Part shown: piece after piece, positions 17,314 to 26,696 of the stretch
Layout: each line of letters begins with the position of its first letter
Position numbering within the stretch: the stretch's first letter is position 1
Source of the DNA: Pseudomonadota bacterium
GTDB taxonomy: Bacteria; Desulfobacterota; Desulfobulbia; Desulfobulbales; Desulfurivibrionaceae
Assembly (NCBI GenBank): GCA_018830485.1
Contig: JAHJRQ010000002.1
Coordinates: 77,211 to 141,210, forward strand
Reading direction: 5' to 3'
DNA length: 64,000 bases
Made by a program: the position numbers and the translations under genes
Notes under the pieces: model-generated
Seen by the model: only the letters and a program-made list of their open reading frames with translations
What the model was told of the DNA's origin: nothing
Databases searched by the model: none

Positions 17314-18393
17314 ATGACTGAAAAAACGGTGGCGGAGACCCAGAAGCAGTTTATCATTCTCAAAAACGCGGTTGAAAACACCAACGAGGCTTTTGTCACC
17401 ATTGATGAAAGCTCCACGGTGATCTTTTTCAACAGGGCGGCGGAGAGGATGTTCGGGTATGACCGGGCGGAGATTGTAGGTCACGATCTGGGAAAAATAC
17501 TCACCACCATGTGCAGGGCCGGACATGAGCGGGCCGTGGCCAGGTATGTCGGCACCGGGCAGGCAACTTTGATCGGGCATGAGACGGAGCTGGTGGTGGC
17601 CCGCAAAAACGGGGAAACCTTTCCCGCCACCATCTCTTTTTCCGTGGCGAACATTGAGGGGCAGCGCTATTTTACCGGGCTGATCAGGGATCTCTCCGAC
17701 ACCAAGGTTCTGGAGGGTCTTCTTGCCCAGAATGAGCGGCTGGCCGCGCTGGGCCAGACCGTGGCCGAGATCAACCATGAAATAAAAAATCCCCTGATCA
17801 TGATTGGCGGGTTTGCCCGGCAGCTTTTGAAGAAAGCAACCGAGGAGAAAGACCGGGCCAAGTTGACCATCATCGTCGATGAGGTCACCCGCCTGGAAAA
17901 CCTGCTTGCCGGGCTGAAAGAGCTGTACCGGCCCCCGCAGCTCAATCTTGCCGGAGTTTCCCTGAACGAGCTTTTGGCCGAGGTTGTCGCCCTGGCGCAT
18001 TCCTATTCCGCCGGCAAAGGGGTTGATATCCGGCTGGCATCCTCCGCCGAGGTCGTGGTCGAGGTGGACAGGGAGAAGATGAAACAGGTGCTGGTGAACC
18101 TTGTGAAGAACGCGATTGAAGCAACCCCCCCAGGAGGGGAGATCGTGGTCGGCACCAGGGTGCACGAGGAGCTGGTGGAGGTTGCAGTGACGGACACCGG
18201 GGAGGGGATCCCCGAGGAGCTCAAAAAAAGGATATTCCTGCCTTTTTTCACCACAAAAGAGCAGGGGACCGGCCTGGGCCTCTGCATCTCTAAAAGGATT
18301 ATCGAGGATCACCCCGGCTGCTCATTTCAGTTGGACAGCAAGGAAGGCAAGGGTACCGTCGCCACCATCGGCTTCAGCCGCAACAAGGGGTGA
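17314..18393 (+). CDS. cytoplasmic PAS sensor histidine kinase
   Basis: This 359-residue kinase has no membrane segment. A PAS domain (~15-130: AVENTNEAFVTIDESSTV, FNRAAERMFGY, RKNGETFPATIS) leads to a HisKA-like dimerisation domain with phospho-His in EINHEIKNPL (~153) and an HATPase domain (N box VNLVKNAIEA, DTGEGIP, FTTKEQGTGLGL). It would sense a cytoplasmic signal through PAS, ligand unknown. The receiver-GGDEF protein two genes upstream is the nearest candidate partner. The start codon has a weak ribosome site (GGTGGGGGT). Confidence 0.9.
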   Translation: MTEKTVAETQKQFIILKNAVENTNEAFVTIDESSTVIFFNRAAERMFGYDRAEIVGHDLGKILTTMCRAGHERAVARYVGTGQATLIGHETELVVARKNGETFPATISFSVANIEGQRYFTGLIRDLSDTKVLEGLLAQNERLAALGQTVAEINHEIKNPLIMIGGFARQLLKKATEEKDRAKLTIIVDEVTRLENLLAGLKELYRPPQLNLAGVSLNELLAEVVALAHSYSAGKGVDIRLASSAEVVVEVDREKMKQVLVNLVKNAIEATPPGGEIVVGTRVHEELVEVAVTDTGEGIPEELKKRIFLPFFTTKEQGTGLGLCISKRIIEDHPGCSFQLDSKEGKGTVATIGFSRNKG

Positions 18394-18399
18394 GGTGCC

Positions 18400-19125
18400 T
18401 CAGGCCGGCAGGCCTTTGAGGATCAATTCCCGCTCGCGCTGCCGAATGTACCTGGTCAGTTCATCTTCTTCCTTCCGTTTGCTCCGGAAGGCAACGCCGT
18501 AAAAGACAATACCCATCTGCCGGTCATGGTAGGTTCGGACAACGTCTCCCTGGGATATTTTTTTCTGCTGCCACCCCGTGAGGATATTCTCTTCATCTCC
18601 GGCTGGGATCGATAGGGCTATGTCCTGGACGGTGTTTCGCGACAAACTCATCGGTTTTTTCGAAAAAAAGAGCATGCCCGTGGCGCTGATATTTTTCAAG
18701 GTCAGGCCGGTGTGCAGCGTGTTGGCGCTGCGAAAGGAAACATGGCAGCCGGGGGGGGCATCGACCCGGTAACGGGACCGCCGCTGCAGGCGGAACATCT
18801 CCTGCGGGCGGGAAGATCGCAGGGTGTCCAGGGACTCCGACAGGATGCGTACGTCAAAATGATTGGTGAGCCTTGCCTTGTCCTTGAAAATAATGCGGAT
18901 CTTCGGGCATGGGGACCAGTCCCGCGGTCGATCGATGAGCAAACCCTGGTCGTTGGCGCCGATCAGGATGGCGGGCCCGGACTGGTATCCTCTGCCGGCT
19001 AGAAAGATCGGGAGATGTTCCGTCACCAGCCATGCGAGAGTCCGCTCGATACGTTCGCTTGAGGCGGATGATTCATAGCCCGCGCCGATGTCCAGCCAGC
19101 CGGAAACGGGGGGTGTTTTTTCCAT
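18400..19125 (-). CDS. YcgR-like PilZ domain protein
   Basis: This 241-residue protein has an N-terminal YcgR-like domain (~30-105) and a C-terminal PilZ domain (~108-235). The c-di-GMP-binding residues are present: RRSRYRV (the RxxxR motif) and NISATGM (D/NxSxxG). PilZ proteins bind c-di-GMP and alter flagellar, pilus or polysaccharide output. Its gene converges with the PAS kinase gene (six bases apart) and shares the region with three GGDEF genes, so it is a likely local receptor. With a flagellin in the window, a flagellar brake role is possible. Confidence 0.88.
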   Translation of the reverse strand: MEKTPPVSGWLDIGAGYESSASSERIERTLAWLVTEHLPIFLAGRGYQSGPAILIGANDQGLLIDRPRDWSPCPKIRIIFKDKARLTNHFDVRILSESLDTLRSSRPQEMFRLQRRSRYRVDAPPGCHVSFRSANTLHTGLTLKNISATGMLFFSKKPMSLSRNTVQDIALSIPAGDEENILTGWQQKKISQGDVVRTYHDRQMGIVFYGVAFRSKRKEEDELTRYIRQRERELILKGLPA

Positions 19126-19228
19126 GGCGATCGTGTCATCCCTTGAAGAATTGTTTTTTGAGGGATTTTACGACGAACGGTTCGGCCAGGCAATACGGGG
19201 TACTCTGTATTTTTTCCGGCATATTGAT

Positions 19229-20485
19229 TCAGGGTGCGACGCCGACGCGGTTGCGCCCGGCTTTTTTGGCCTCGAGCATGGCGGTGTCTGCCTGCTTGAT
19301 AAAGTCGGAAAAATCAGGCTGGTCGGCGGTGGTCCCCGGGGAATAGCACGCCACGCCGAAGGTGGCGGTGATCCGGATATGGTGCTGGTCCGCGATGCTG
19401 ACCTGGGCCTCGATGGCTTGCCGCAAGCGTTCCGCCAGGGCGCGGCCTTGTTCCAAGTCGGTTTCCGGTAAAAGCATGAGGAATTCTTCTCCGCCGTAAC
19501 GACCGAGGGTGTCGGTCTGGCGGCATTGCTCCTGGGCCGTGGCGCTGATCGTTTTCAGCACCGCATCGCCAGCCTCATGACCGTAACTGTCATTAACCCG
19601 CTTGAAATGGTCTGCATCAAAAAAGATACAGGCAAGGGGATGGCGGTAACGGGTGGCGCGCTCGAGTTCCTCCTTAAGGCGCTCGTGCAGAAAACGGCGG
19701 TTTTTGAGTTTGGTCAGGTCGTCGGTGATCGCCATTTCCCGGATGCGTTCTTCCGCAGCCGCCAGCTTTTTTTTGAGTCCGCCCACCAGGCGGTAAACGA
19801 TTCCCAGAAACGAGATCAGAGTTACCGTGAACAGCAGGCCCAAAAGCAGGCGGTGCAACATCTGGGCGCGCATCATGTCGTTGATGTTGAAGCGGACGCT
19901 GATGCCGCCGCGCACTTCGCCAAGCTGATATCCTTGCCCGGCATGGCAGGCGAGGCAGGGTTTTTCAACGAAAAGCGGGGCCATGTAGCGGTAATAGGTG
20001 TTCCCATCGATTGTATCCTTGCCGATGGCCTCGGTTTTCCCCTGGGCAAAACTCAGCAGCGCCTGCAGTTCAAAAGGGTCTGGGATATTATTGGGATTGA
20101 GCGGTTTGAGGCTGGTGATGCGGAACTGGAACGCGCCTTCACGGTCGGCGATTTCCGAGATTTCCCTGGTCATCAGGGCTGGGTTTTTTTTGGTGTAGGT
20201 CTTGCCGTTGCTGGCTGTGATGTCCGGGTTTTCAAGGTAGGGGTTGGATTGCATGCCCGGCGTTTTTTCAACGTAAACGCCGCCGTGCAGGGCATTCCAT
20301 TTCCGGGCAATGACCAGGCTGTTGAAAAGCGACTGGGCCCGGCTCTGGAGCTCTTTTTCGATGGTCTTCTGGTGATTGAGGTAAATGCCGGTGAAGAGGG
20401 AGGAAATGAACAGCAGGATCACCATGCTGATATTGACGGCAAAACGTTTCCAGGGAGATGTGTACTCTGATTTTTGGAGTGTCAT
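19229..20485 (-). CDS. haem c-binding DUF3365 sensor diguanylate cyclase
   Basis: This 418-residue protein has one membrane segment (~14-33), a periplasmic DUF3365/Tll0287-like domain (~40-200) with a haem c site CLACH (~180), a second membrane segment (~213-232), a short coil and a GGDEF domain (~250-415). The active site is intact (DADHFKRVND, RYGGEEF) and an RxxD I-site (RQTD) is five residues upstream. It should make c-di-GMP from two GTP in response to a periplasmic redox or gas signal sensed by the haem. The signal is inferred. GTACTCTGA-type upstream sequence gives no clear promoter. Confidence 0.9.
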   Translation of the reverse strand: MTLQKSEYTSPWKRFAVNISMVILLFISSLFTGIYLNHQKTIEKELQSRAQSLFNSLVIARKWNALHGGVYVEKTPGMQSNPYLENPDITASNGKTYTKKNPALMTREISEIADREGAFQFRITSLKPLNPNNIPDPFELQALLSFAQGKTEAIGKDTIDGNTYYRYMAPLFVEKPCLACHAGQGYQLGEVRGGISVRFNINDMMRAQMLHRLLLGLLFTVTLISFLGIVYRLVGGLKKKLAAAEERIREMAITDDLTKLKNRRFLHERLKEELERATRYRHPLACIFFDADHFKRVNDSYGHEAGDAVLKTISATAQEQCRQTDTLGRYGGEEFLMLLPETDLEQGRALAERLRQAIEAQVSIADQHHIRITATFGVACYSPGTTADQPDFSDFIKQADTAMLEAKKAGRNRVGVAP

Positions 20486-20587
20486 GGTTTTGTCTGTATC
20501 CGAAAAAAGGGGCGATTTTCAAAGAAATATCAAAAGTTACCGAGCTTGCTGATTTTTGGCAAGGCTCTCCCGTGCAAGGCCAAGGAG

Positions 20588-21352
20588 TCAGTGGTGCTGT
20601 GTCGCGGCACGCTCGGAGTATGCAACCACCTTGTTGCGGCCTGTCTTCTTGGCCTGGTACAGGGCTTGGTCGGCAAAGGCGAGCAGTTCCTCCGGTTTTT
20701 TCGGGGAGTGAGCCCGGTTCGATGCCAGGCCGATGCTGATGGTGACCCGCATGGCAACGTCCTTATCCTGATGGGTATAGACCTCCGCCCGGGCGCGGAT
20801 ACGTTCGGCAATGCGCATGGCGCCGTCCAGATCCGTGTTGGGCAGGAGGATGGCGAACTCCTCTCCCCCATAGCGGGTCACGGTGTCGGTGGCGCGGGCC
20901 TCGTGGAGAATCTGTTCCGCTGTTCCTTTAAGGACCAGATCGCCAAAGGGATGGCCGCAGGTGTCGTTGACCTCCTTGAAAAGGTCGAGGTCGAGCATCA
21001 TGCAGGAAAGCTCCGTCCGGTGGCGTTGGGCCAGGAGAAACTCATGGCGAAGCATTTCCTGGAAGTACCGGTGGTTGTACAGGCCGGTCAGGCTGTCCCG
21101 GCTGGACTGCTCGCGGAGCTTCTTGTTGAGAATGCTCAGCTCATGGGCGACGGAAGTCATCCGGTTGGCGTGGGAGATCAGCAGGCCGAGCAAAAGAGCG
21201 GTGATGCCCGCGGTTATCCCCCCGACCAGGAGATGCTCGGGATCAAAATAGGGGATTTCCGGATGCATGAAGGAATCGATGACCGGACTGATATTGGCCA
21301 TGAGCAGCAGGATGGCCATATAGATCAGCACGCGGATCATCCGTTGGCGCAT
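20588..21352 (-). CDS. membrane diguanylate cyclase
   Basis: This 254-residue protein has two membrane segments (~5-24 and ~42-60), a coiled coil (~65-82) and a GGDEF domain (~85-245) with DLDLFKEVND and RYGGEEF, so all catalytic residues are present. The RxxD inhibitory site (RATD) is five residues before it. The ATG at 21352 is chosen because GGGAGG lies six bases upstream; a TTG at 21379 in the same frame is less likely. It is a minimal sensor-less cyclase, possibly set by membrane state or dimerisation. It follows mutY by 91 bases on the same strand. Confidence 0.9.
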   Translation of the reverse strand: MRQRMIRVLIYMAILLLMANISPVIDSFMHPEIPYFDPEHLLVGGITAGITALLLGLLISHANRMTSVAHELSILNKKLREQSSRDSLTGLYNHRYFQEMLRHEFLLAQRHRTELSCMMLDLDLFKEVNDTCGHPFGDLVLKGTAEQILHEARATDTVTRYGGEEFAILLPNTDLDGAMRIAERIRARAEVYTHQDKDVAMRVTISIGLASNRAHSPKKPEELLAFADQALYQAKKTGRNKVVAYSERAATQHH

Positions 21353-21443
21353 TGTTCCCTCCCTTTCTGAAAGATTCAAACCATGCCTTTTTGTAATAGT
21401 ATAGTAACAAGGAAGGCCTGGAAAGTACAGGCAAGGCGGTTTT

Positions 21444-22532
21444 TTATAGTTCTTCCTCCAGGCGGTTGATCAAGCGGCGGTGGGGGGAGGGAAAGGCGAA
21501 ATTCACAAGTTCCTCCGGGGTTACCCAGCGGTATTCCTGGGCGGCGTGGAGGACCGGCGTGATGCCTTTGCCCCGCAGGCGGCAGTGGTAGCAGTGCAGC
21601 GTAACCCGGTATTTGGTGAAATTGTGGATGATGGTGGCTATTTTTTCCAGCCCATGGATGGCAAAGCCTGTTTCCTCCCGATATTCCCGAACCAGCGCCT
21701 GTTCCGGCGTTTCGTCCTCCTGTAAGCCTCCGCCGGGGAATTCCCAAAGATTGGGCCAGACATCATCGGGCAGGCGTTTCTGGATGTAAATCTTTCCCTG
21801 ATGCCGGAGTATCCCGCTTGCCATGGTGATGGGGATGATCTCCCGCGCCTTGCCCGCAACCGGTCTTTCATTCGTTACTCCTTGGGCAAAGGCCTCGCAG
21901 TGAGCGTGGATCGGGCAGACATCGCACCGGGGAGAGCGGGGCAGACAGACCAGGGCGCCCAGTTCCATGAGCGCCTGATTGAAATACCGCGCCTGGCCTT
22001 CGGGGATAAGCTCGGCGGCCTTCTGCCAGATGAAGTTGTGGGTCTGCTTTTCCTTGACCGGGACGGCCAGGTTGAAAAGCCGGGAAAAAAGGCGCTCCAC
22101 ATTGGCGTCCACGATGGGGTGGCTCCGGTTGAAGGCGAGGCTCATGATGGCCCCGGCAGTATAGCGGCCAATGCCGGGAAGCTGGAGCAGGGCCGCGTGG
22201 TCTTCCGGCAGGGCGGAGCCGTGCCTCAGGCAGAGCAGCTCGGCGGTCTTGAGGAGGTTCTTGGCCCGGGAGTAGTAGCCCAAGCCTTCCCACAGCCGCA
22301 GGACTTCCTGCTCTTTCGCCTCCGCCAGGGCGGCAATGTCGGGAAAATATTCGAGCCAGCGGGTGAAGTAGACAACCACCCGATCCATCTGGGTCTGCTG
22401 CAGCATGACCTCGGAAATCCAGATGTGATAGGGGAGATAGGTTTTCCGCCAGGGGAGATCGCGGCCATTTTTGGCAAACCAGTGGAGCAGTCCATCCTGC
22501 AGGGAGGGTAACGACATGGCGGACTTGCTCAT
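21444..22532 (-). CDS. mutY: A/G-specific adenine glycosylase MutY
   Basis: MutY removes adenine mispaired with 8-oxoguanine. The 362-residue protein shows LPWR and EVMLQQTQ (catalytic Glu ~41), the helix-hairpin-helix LPGIGRYTAGA with the catalytic Asp in NVERLF/IVDAN, the 4Fe-4S loop Cx6Cx2Cx5C (CLPRSPRCDVCPIHAHC) and a C-terminal Nudix-like 8-oxoG recognition domain (~225-355). The ATG at 22532 overlaps the helicase stop codon (ATGA), so translation is coupled. The upstream frame is open but shadow-like. Confidence 0.95.
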   Translation of the reverse strand: MSKSAMSLPSLQDGLLHWFAKNGRDLPWRKTYLPYHIWISEVMLQQTQMDRVVVYFTRWLEYFPDIAALAEAKEQEVLRLWEGLGYYSRAKNLLKTAELLCLRHGSALPEDHAALLQLPGIGRYTAGAIMSLAFNRSHPIVDANVERLFSRLFNLAVPVKEKQTHNFIWQKAAELIPEGQARYFNQALMELGALVCLPRSPRCDVCPIHAHCEAFAQGVTNERPVAGKAREIIPITMASGILRHQGKIYIQKRLPDDVWPNLWEFPGGGLQEDETPEQALVREYREETGFAIHGLEKIATIIHNFTKYRVTLHCYHCRLRGKGITPVLHAAQEYRWVTPEELVNFAFPSPHRRLINRLEEEL

Positions 22533-25500
22533 CCTTCCTTCAGCAGCCGCAAAAGATCGGCGGGATTCATGGCGTGGCCGACATCGGTGCCTTCCAGCAG
22601 GCTGTCCGCCAGGGCTCTCTTTTCGTGGTGGAGGTGAACGATCTTTTCCTCGATGGTGTTCTTTGCCACCAGCCGGTAGATGGTCACCGGGTGCTTCTGG
22701 CCGATGCGATGAGCCCGGTCCGAGGCCTGATCCTCCACGGCGGGATTCCACCAGGGGTCCATGTGGATCACATAGTCCGCGGCGGTGAGGTTGAGGCCGA
22801 CCCCGCCGGCCTTGAGGCTGATGAGAAAGAGGTCGCCATGGCCCGCCTGGAATTCCTGGACCTGGCGCTGGCGTTCCCGGGGGGGGGTGCTGCCGTCCAG
22901 GTACCGGTAGGGAATGCCCTGTTGCTCGAGATGTTCGCGAACCAGGCTCAAATGATCGACAAACTGGCTGAACACCAGGGCCTTGTGCCCGTTTTCCCGC
23001 AATTCATCCACCAGCTTGGCAAAGAGGGTGAGTTTGGCGCTGGGGATGTCGGTTTCGGGCAGGACCAGGCGCGGGTTGCAGCAGGCCCTGCGCAGTTTCA
23101 TGATCTCGGCCAGGATCTGCAGCGAGCGTTTTCCCGGCGGCCCGCCTGTCTGACGCAGGTTTTCAAGGGCCCGCTGCCTCAGCGCCAGATAGAGGGCCGC
23201 CTCCTTTTCCTCCATCTCCACCTGCAAAAGAATCTCGGTGCGCTCGGGCAACTCCTCCAGAACCTGCGATTTGAGGCGGCGCAGGATGAAGGGGTTGATC
23301 AGTTTTTTGAGTTTTTTCCGCGCCTCCGGGTCGTTGCCGCGCTCGATGGGGATGGCAAACCGCTGGTTGAACTGGTTCAGGGAGCCGAGAAGCCCTGGGT
23401 TGATGAACTGAAACAGGTTCCAGAGCTCGGTGAGGTGGTTTTCAATGGGGGTGCCGGTGGTGACCATCTTGAACTTCCCTTGCAAGAGCATGGCTGCCCG
23501 CGAGCGTTTGGTGATGAAGTTCTTGATGGCCTGGGCCTCGTCCAGGATGATGGTCTCCCAGTTTCGGGTGGCAAGGAGCGCTGATTCCTGCTGGAGCAGG
23601 CCGTAGCTGCAGATCAGCAGATCGAAGGGGCCGAGCTCGGCGAGCATTTTTTTCCTCTGGCGGCCGCCGAAGAGAACGACCCTGAAGGTGGGGGCAAAAC
23701 GGTTTGCCTCCTCCTCCCAGTTGGGGCAAACCGAGGTCGGGGCAACCACCAGGGTCGGTCCCTGCTCGGCGCGGTCAAGGGCCAGAGCCAGGGCCTGGAT
23801 GGTCTTGCCGAGGCCCATGTCGTCGGCCAGGCAGGCCCCCACCCCCCAGTTGGCCAGGCGGGCCAGCCAGTTGAACCCGACCAGTTGATAATCCCGAAGC
23901 ACGGCCTTGAAGGTGGACGGCAGTTTCGGCTCATATGCTCGGGCCTCCTTGAGCCGTTTATGCTGTTCCTGCCAGCGCTCATCCGTGTGCAGCTCTCCCA
24001 CCCCGTTGGTGAAATCCTCCAGGGCCAGGGCGGCAAGAGGGTGGAGGCGGAGCGTGGTTTTTTTCAGCTCGGCAAAGGCGGCTATCTCATCCAGGCGTTT
24101 GCGCAGCTCCCGGGAGAGGGAGAGGAAATGGCCATGCCCCAAGGGGATGAAGCGGCTGCTGTGTGTCTGGGCCAGCTCAAGCAGGGTGCGCATGTCGAGA
24201 ACCAGCGATTCGTTGAGCTTCAGGGTTCCGCTCATCTCAAACCAGTTGTTGCGTTCCTTCACCGTGAGCAGAAACTGATTGAGTTCGGCCGGCGGACTCA
24301 CCGTGAGGCGTTCCCCCTCGGGCCATTCAATGAGGACGCTATCCGGGAGGCTCTGCAGTTCGAGGAGGAGTTGCAAGCATTCCTCCGGATCCTGCAGCAG
24401 CCATTCCCGCTCCAGGTCGGTTCCCTTTGCCAGCATGGGGCATGAATCTTCGACAAAGCGGGCGTTTGCTTCTTCAAGGTCCAGGTTGCGCTGGGTCTGG
24501 ATGCGTTTGCCGCCGCTGTGGGCGATGATGGTTTTGGGCCCTTCTCCCGGCCGCTGGTATGGGCCGTCGGGCTGGAGAGGCCTGACGAGCATGGCCAGTC
24601 TGAACCCGGCTCCGTAGGGCAGGAGCTGCATGTGGATCCGGGCGTCCGGCGGCGCCTCGGCCACGTCTACGGATTTTCCGTCTATGGTGGAATGGACGGT
24701 CATGAAGGAGGAGATGTTGCCCAGGGTGGCAAAAAGCTCGTCCTTGCCGTCGCGGGGAACACTCAAGCCATTGGGGCCGATAATCTCGGCCACCCGCCGA
24801 TGGTCCTTGGTGATGGGGTAAATCCGAAAGCGGGCCGGGGTTTCCCGAATGACTATCGCCTCAGTGCTGTCGGGCCACGGGGAGAACTGAATCAACAGCG
24901 ACTCCCCCTGCTGGTCAACCCGCAATTCCGGTTCGCCCTGCAGGATCTCAACCGGGGTTTTCGGTGAATCGGCGAGAAAAACATGGGGATGCCCGAGGAG
25001 GGAGACCATGGCGGCAGGCATGGTGAAGCGGAAAAAAACGCCCCTGCTGTCTTTGTGCTCGGTAATGGTTTCACACACCAGGAGATCCTGCGGGCTCAAG
25101 AACGTGGGCTTGTTTTTGCGAAACAGTTTCCGTAAGGCCACGGATCTGCCCTTGGTCCATTGGCCGCGGGCGGTAAGATTCTGGATCTTGGGCACCAGGG
25201 AGACGAGGCCCTCCTGGGTGCGGTAATCGATCATCCAGGTCAGTCGTGATGCGGTTTCCGGCTTGGCGAGATTCCGGGCTGGGGACGAGCTGAAGTTGAG
25301 GGCGCGCAGGGCGCGTTGCCATTGTTCTTCCGGGGTGATCATGCTTGCAAGGGAACAGGCCTGTGCGAGTTCGTCCGTGGCGGCCGCAGGGGCTGATTGT
25401 TCTCCGGCCAGGCGCAGCAGGGATCCGTATTCGCGGGCAAGCCACAGATACCCGTGCGCCGCGGCTTTTTTCCGGAATGATTTCAGGTGCGGCAGGCAGA

Positions 25501-26680
25501 CCGGGCTGGGCCTTCCTTCGATCCAGTAGGTGACAAGGGAGAGGAATAGCGTGGTGATGCTGTGCGGCCGGGGAAGGATGCTGACTGCCGTCAGCCGGTC
25601 GCGGGCCAGGTCAAGTCGGTTTTCCCTTGCTTCAACCAGGGCAAGGAGGAGGAAATAGGAGGGCAGAAAGGGGTTGTGGGGCTGAATGTCCTCAATGTCC
25701 TTGATGATGTCCCTGAGCTGCTGGTGTGCGGTGTAATCATCATTCTGGAGCAAGGCCAGCAGGTAAAACAGCCCTTCAACCCCGGTGAAATACGCCTGGT
25801 CGTTCTGGTTGGCCTTTCGGATCTTGGCGAGATCTTTTTCGTAGCAGTGAATGGCTGCCGTTGTTTCTCCGGCAAGAAACTGCTGCCAACCCCGCACACC
25901 CAGCGGCGCTCCCTGTTGCAGGGTGTTGTCCAGCCAGGCGGAGGCGGCCTGGGTTTGCCCCCGGATGAGCAGATGGGAGGTCAGCAGAGAGGAAAAAGGC
26001 TCGCGGTTTTTCGCGGAGAGACCCTTGAGGAAACGTTTGTCTTGCAGGTATTCCCGGGGCAGGATGATTTCCGTAAGGTGGAGCAGTCCGTTCAGGAAGA
26101 TCTGATGCAGGGCGTAGAGTTGGACATGGAGGGGGAGCCTGGCGAACCATGGCGGGTCAAAGGGTAAGCCGCAGAGCATGACCAGGGGGTTTTCCGGGAA
26201 ATGTTCCGGGAATTTTTCCTGAAGTTCAAGAAGGACGAGGAGGTTGCGGGTGTACGCTGTTTCGTCCGCGGCAAGGAGGGCAAGGCGAAGGTCGCGCAGG
26301 GAGCGGCGCCACAGACAGTCCGGGTCGGGGCTTTTCTCCGGGGCCGGGGTTGGCCAGGCGTGCTGGATGGCGAGGGCCAGGGCCGGAAAATACGGCTGTT
26401 TCCGGCTGTCATGGGCCACAAGCTCAAGGATTTCCCTGCGGCAGGCGCAGTCCTTTTCGAGAAGACTTTTTTGCGCAAGCTCGGTCAGTCCGGCCAGGAG
26501 ATGCCCTTCCGTGGGCGCGGGCCATTTATGCCCTGCCGCCGAGGGAAACAGGCAGGAAATCAGGGCGGACTCCCGGATCGGTTCTCCTGCCAAGGCGCAA
26601 GCGTGCAGGACGAAGCGGGTTTGTGGCGCCAGGGACTGGTATGCGGCCCATGGGCTTTGGTTGTTTTTCGGGGGGGTCAT
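22529..26680 (-). CDS. SNF2-family helicase with long N-terminal region
   Basis: This 1383-residue protein has a Swi2/Snf2 ATPase core at its C-terminus: ADDMGLGKTIQ (~955), TSVCPNWEEE, ILDEAQAIKN (~1046), TTGTPIENHLTELWNLFQFI, then the helicase C lobe FSQFVDHL (~1238), SLKAGGVGLNLTAADYVI and AHRIGQ. These enzymes translocate on double-stranded DNA and remodel DNA-protein complexes. The first ~900 residues are unusual: a helical TPR-like stretch (~20-500) with many Leu/Ala, then a beta-rich part. Trx2 is upstream, MutY downstream with a coupled start. The start at 26680 is the ATG before the first conserved-looking block; its ribosome site is weak. Confidence 0.9.
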   Translation of the reverse strand: MTPPKNNQSPWAAYQSLAPQTRFVLHACALAGEPIRESALISCLFPSAAGHKWPAPTEGHLLAGLTELAQKSLLEKDCACRREILELVAHDSRKQPYFPALALAIQHAWPTPAPEKSPDPDCLWRRSLRDLRLALLAADETAYTRNLLVLLELQEKFPEHFPENPLVMLCGLPFDPPWFARLPLHVQLYALHQIFLNGLLHLTEIILPREYLQDKRFLKGLSAKNREPFSSLLTSHLLIRGQTQAASAWLDNTLQQGAPLGVRGWQQFLAGETTAAIHCYEKDLAKIRKANQNDQAYFTGVEGLFYLLALLQNDDYTAHQQLRDIIKDIEDIQPHNPFLPSYFLLLALVEARENRLDLARDRLTAVSILPRPHSITTLFLSLVTYWIEGRPSPVCLPHLKSFRKKAAAHGYLWLAREYGSLLRLAGEQSAPAAATDELAQACSLASMITPEEQWQRALRALNFSSSPARNLAKPETASRLTWMIDYRTQEGLVSLVPKIQNLTARGQWTKGRSVALRKLFRKNKPTFLSPQDLLVCETITEHKDSRGVFFRFTMPAAMVSLLGHPHVFLADSPKTPVEILQGEPELRVDQQGESLLIQFSPWPDSTEAIVIRETPARFRIYPITKDHRRVAEIIGPNGLSVPRDGKDELFATLGNISSFMTVHSTIDGKSVDVAEAPPDARIHMQLLPYGAGFRLAMLVRPLQPDGPYQRPGEGPKTIIAHSGGKRIQTQRNLDLEEANARFVEDSCPMLAKGTDLEREWLLQDPEECLQLLLELQSLPDSVLIEWPEGERLTVSPPAELNQFLLTVKERNNWFEMSGTLKLNESLVLDMRTLLELAQTHSSRFIPLGHGHFLSLSRELRKRLDEIAAFAELKKTTLRLHPLAALALEDFTNGVGELHTDERWQEQHKRLKEARAYEPKLPSTFKAVLRDYQLVGFNWLARLANWGVGACLADDMGLGKTIQALALALDRAEQGPTLVVAPTSVCPNWEEEANRFAPTFRVVLFGGRQRKKMLAELGPFDLLICSYGLLQQESALLATRNWETIILDEAQAIKNFITKRSRAAMLLQGKFKMVTTGTPIENHLTELWNLFQFINPGLLGSLNQFNQRFAIPIERGNDPEARKKLKKLINPFILRRLKSQVLEELPERTEILLQVEMEEKEAALYLALRQRALENLRQTGGPPGKRSLQILAEIMKLRRACCNPRLVLPETDIPSAKLTLFAKLVDELRENGHKALVFSQFVDHLSLVREHLEQQGIPYRYLDGSTPPRERQRQVQEFQAGHGDLFLISLKAGGVGLNLTAADYVIHMDPWWNPAVEDQASDRAHRIGQKHPVTIYRLVAKNTIEEKIVHLHHEKRALADSLLEGTDVGHAMNPADLLRLLKEG

Positions 26681-26696
26681 TGGCAGGCGGGCGATC

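Noticed and set aside
15879-17432. 517-codon minus-strand frame opposite the receiver-GGDEF gene
   Set aside because: It is antisense to clear domains (receiver, GGDEF), is rich in His/Pro/Gln shadow composition and has no ribosome site or family pattern.
19526-20470. 314-codon plus-strand frame opposite the haem-sensor cyclase
   Set aside because: Shadow of the GGDEF and DUF3365 coding strand; no domain or ribosome site.
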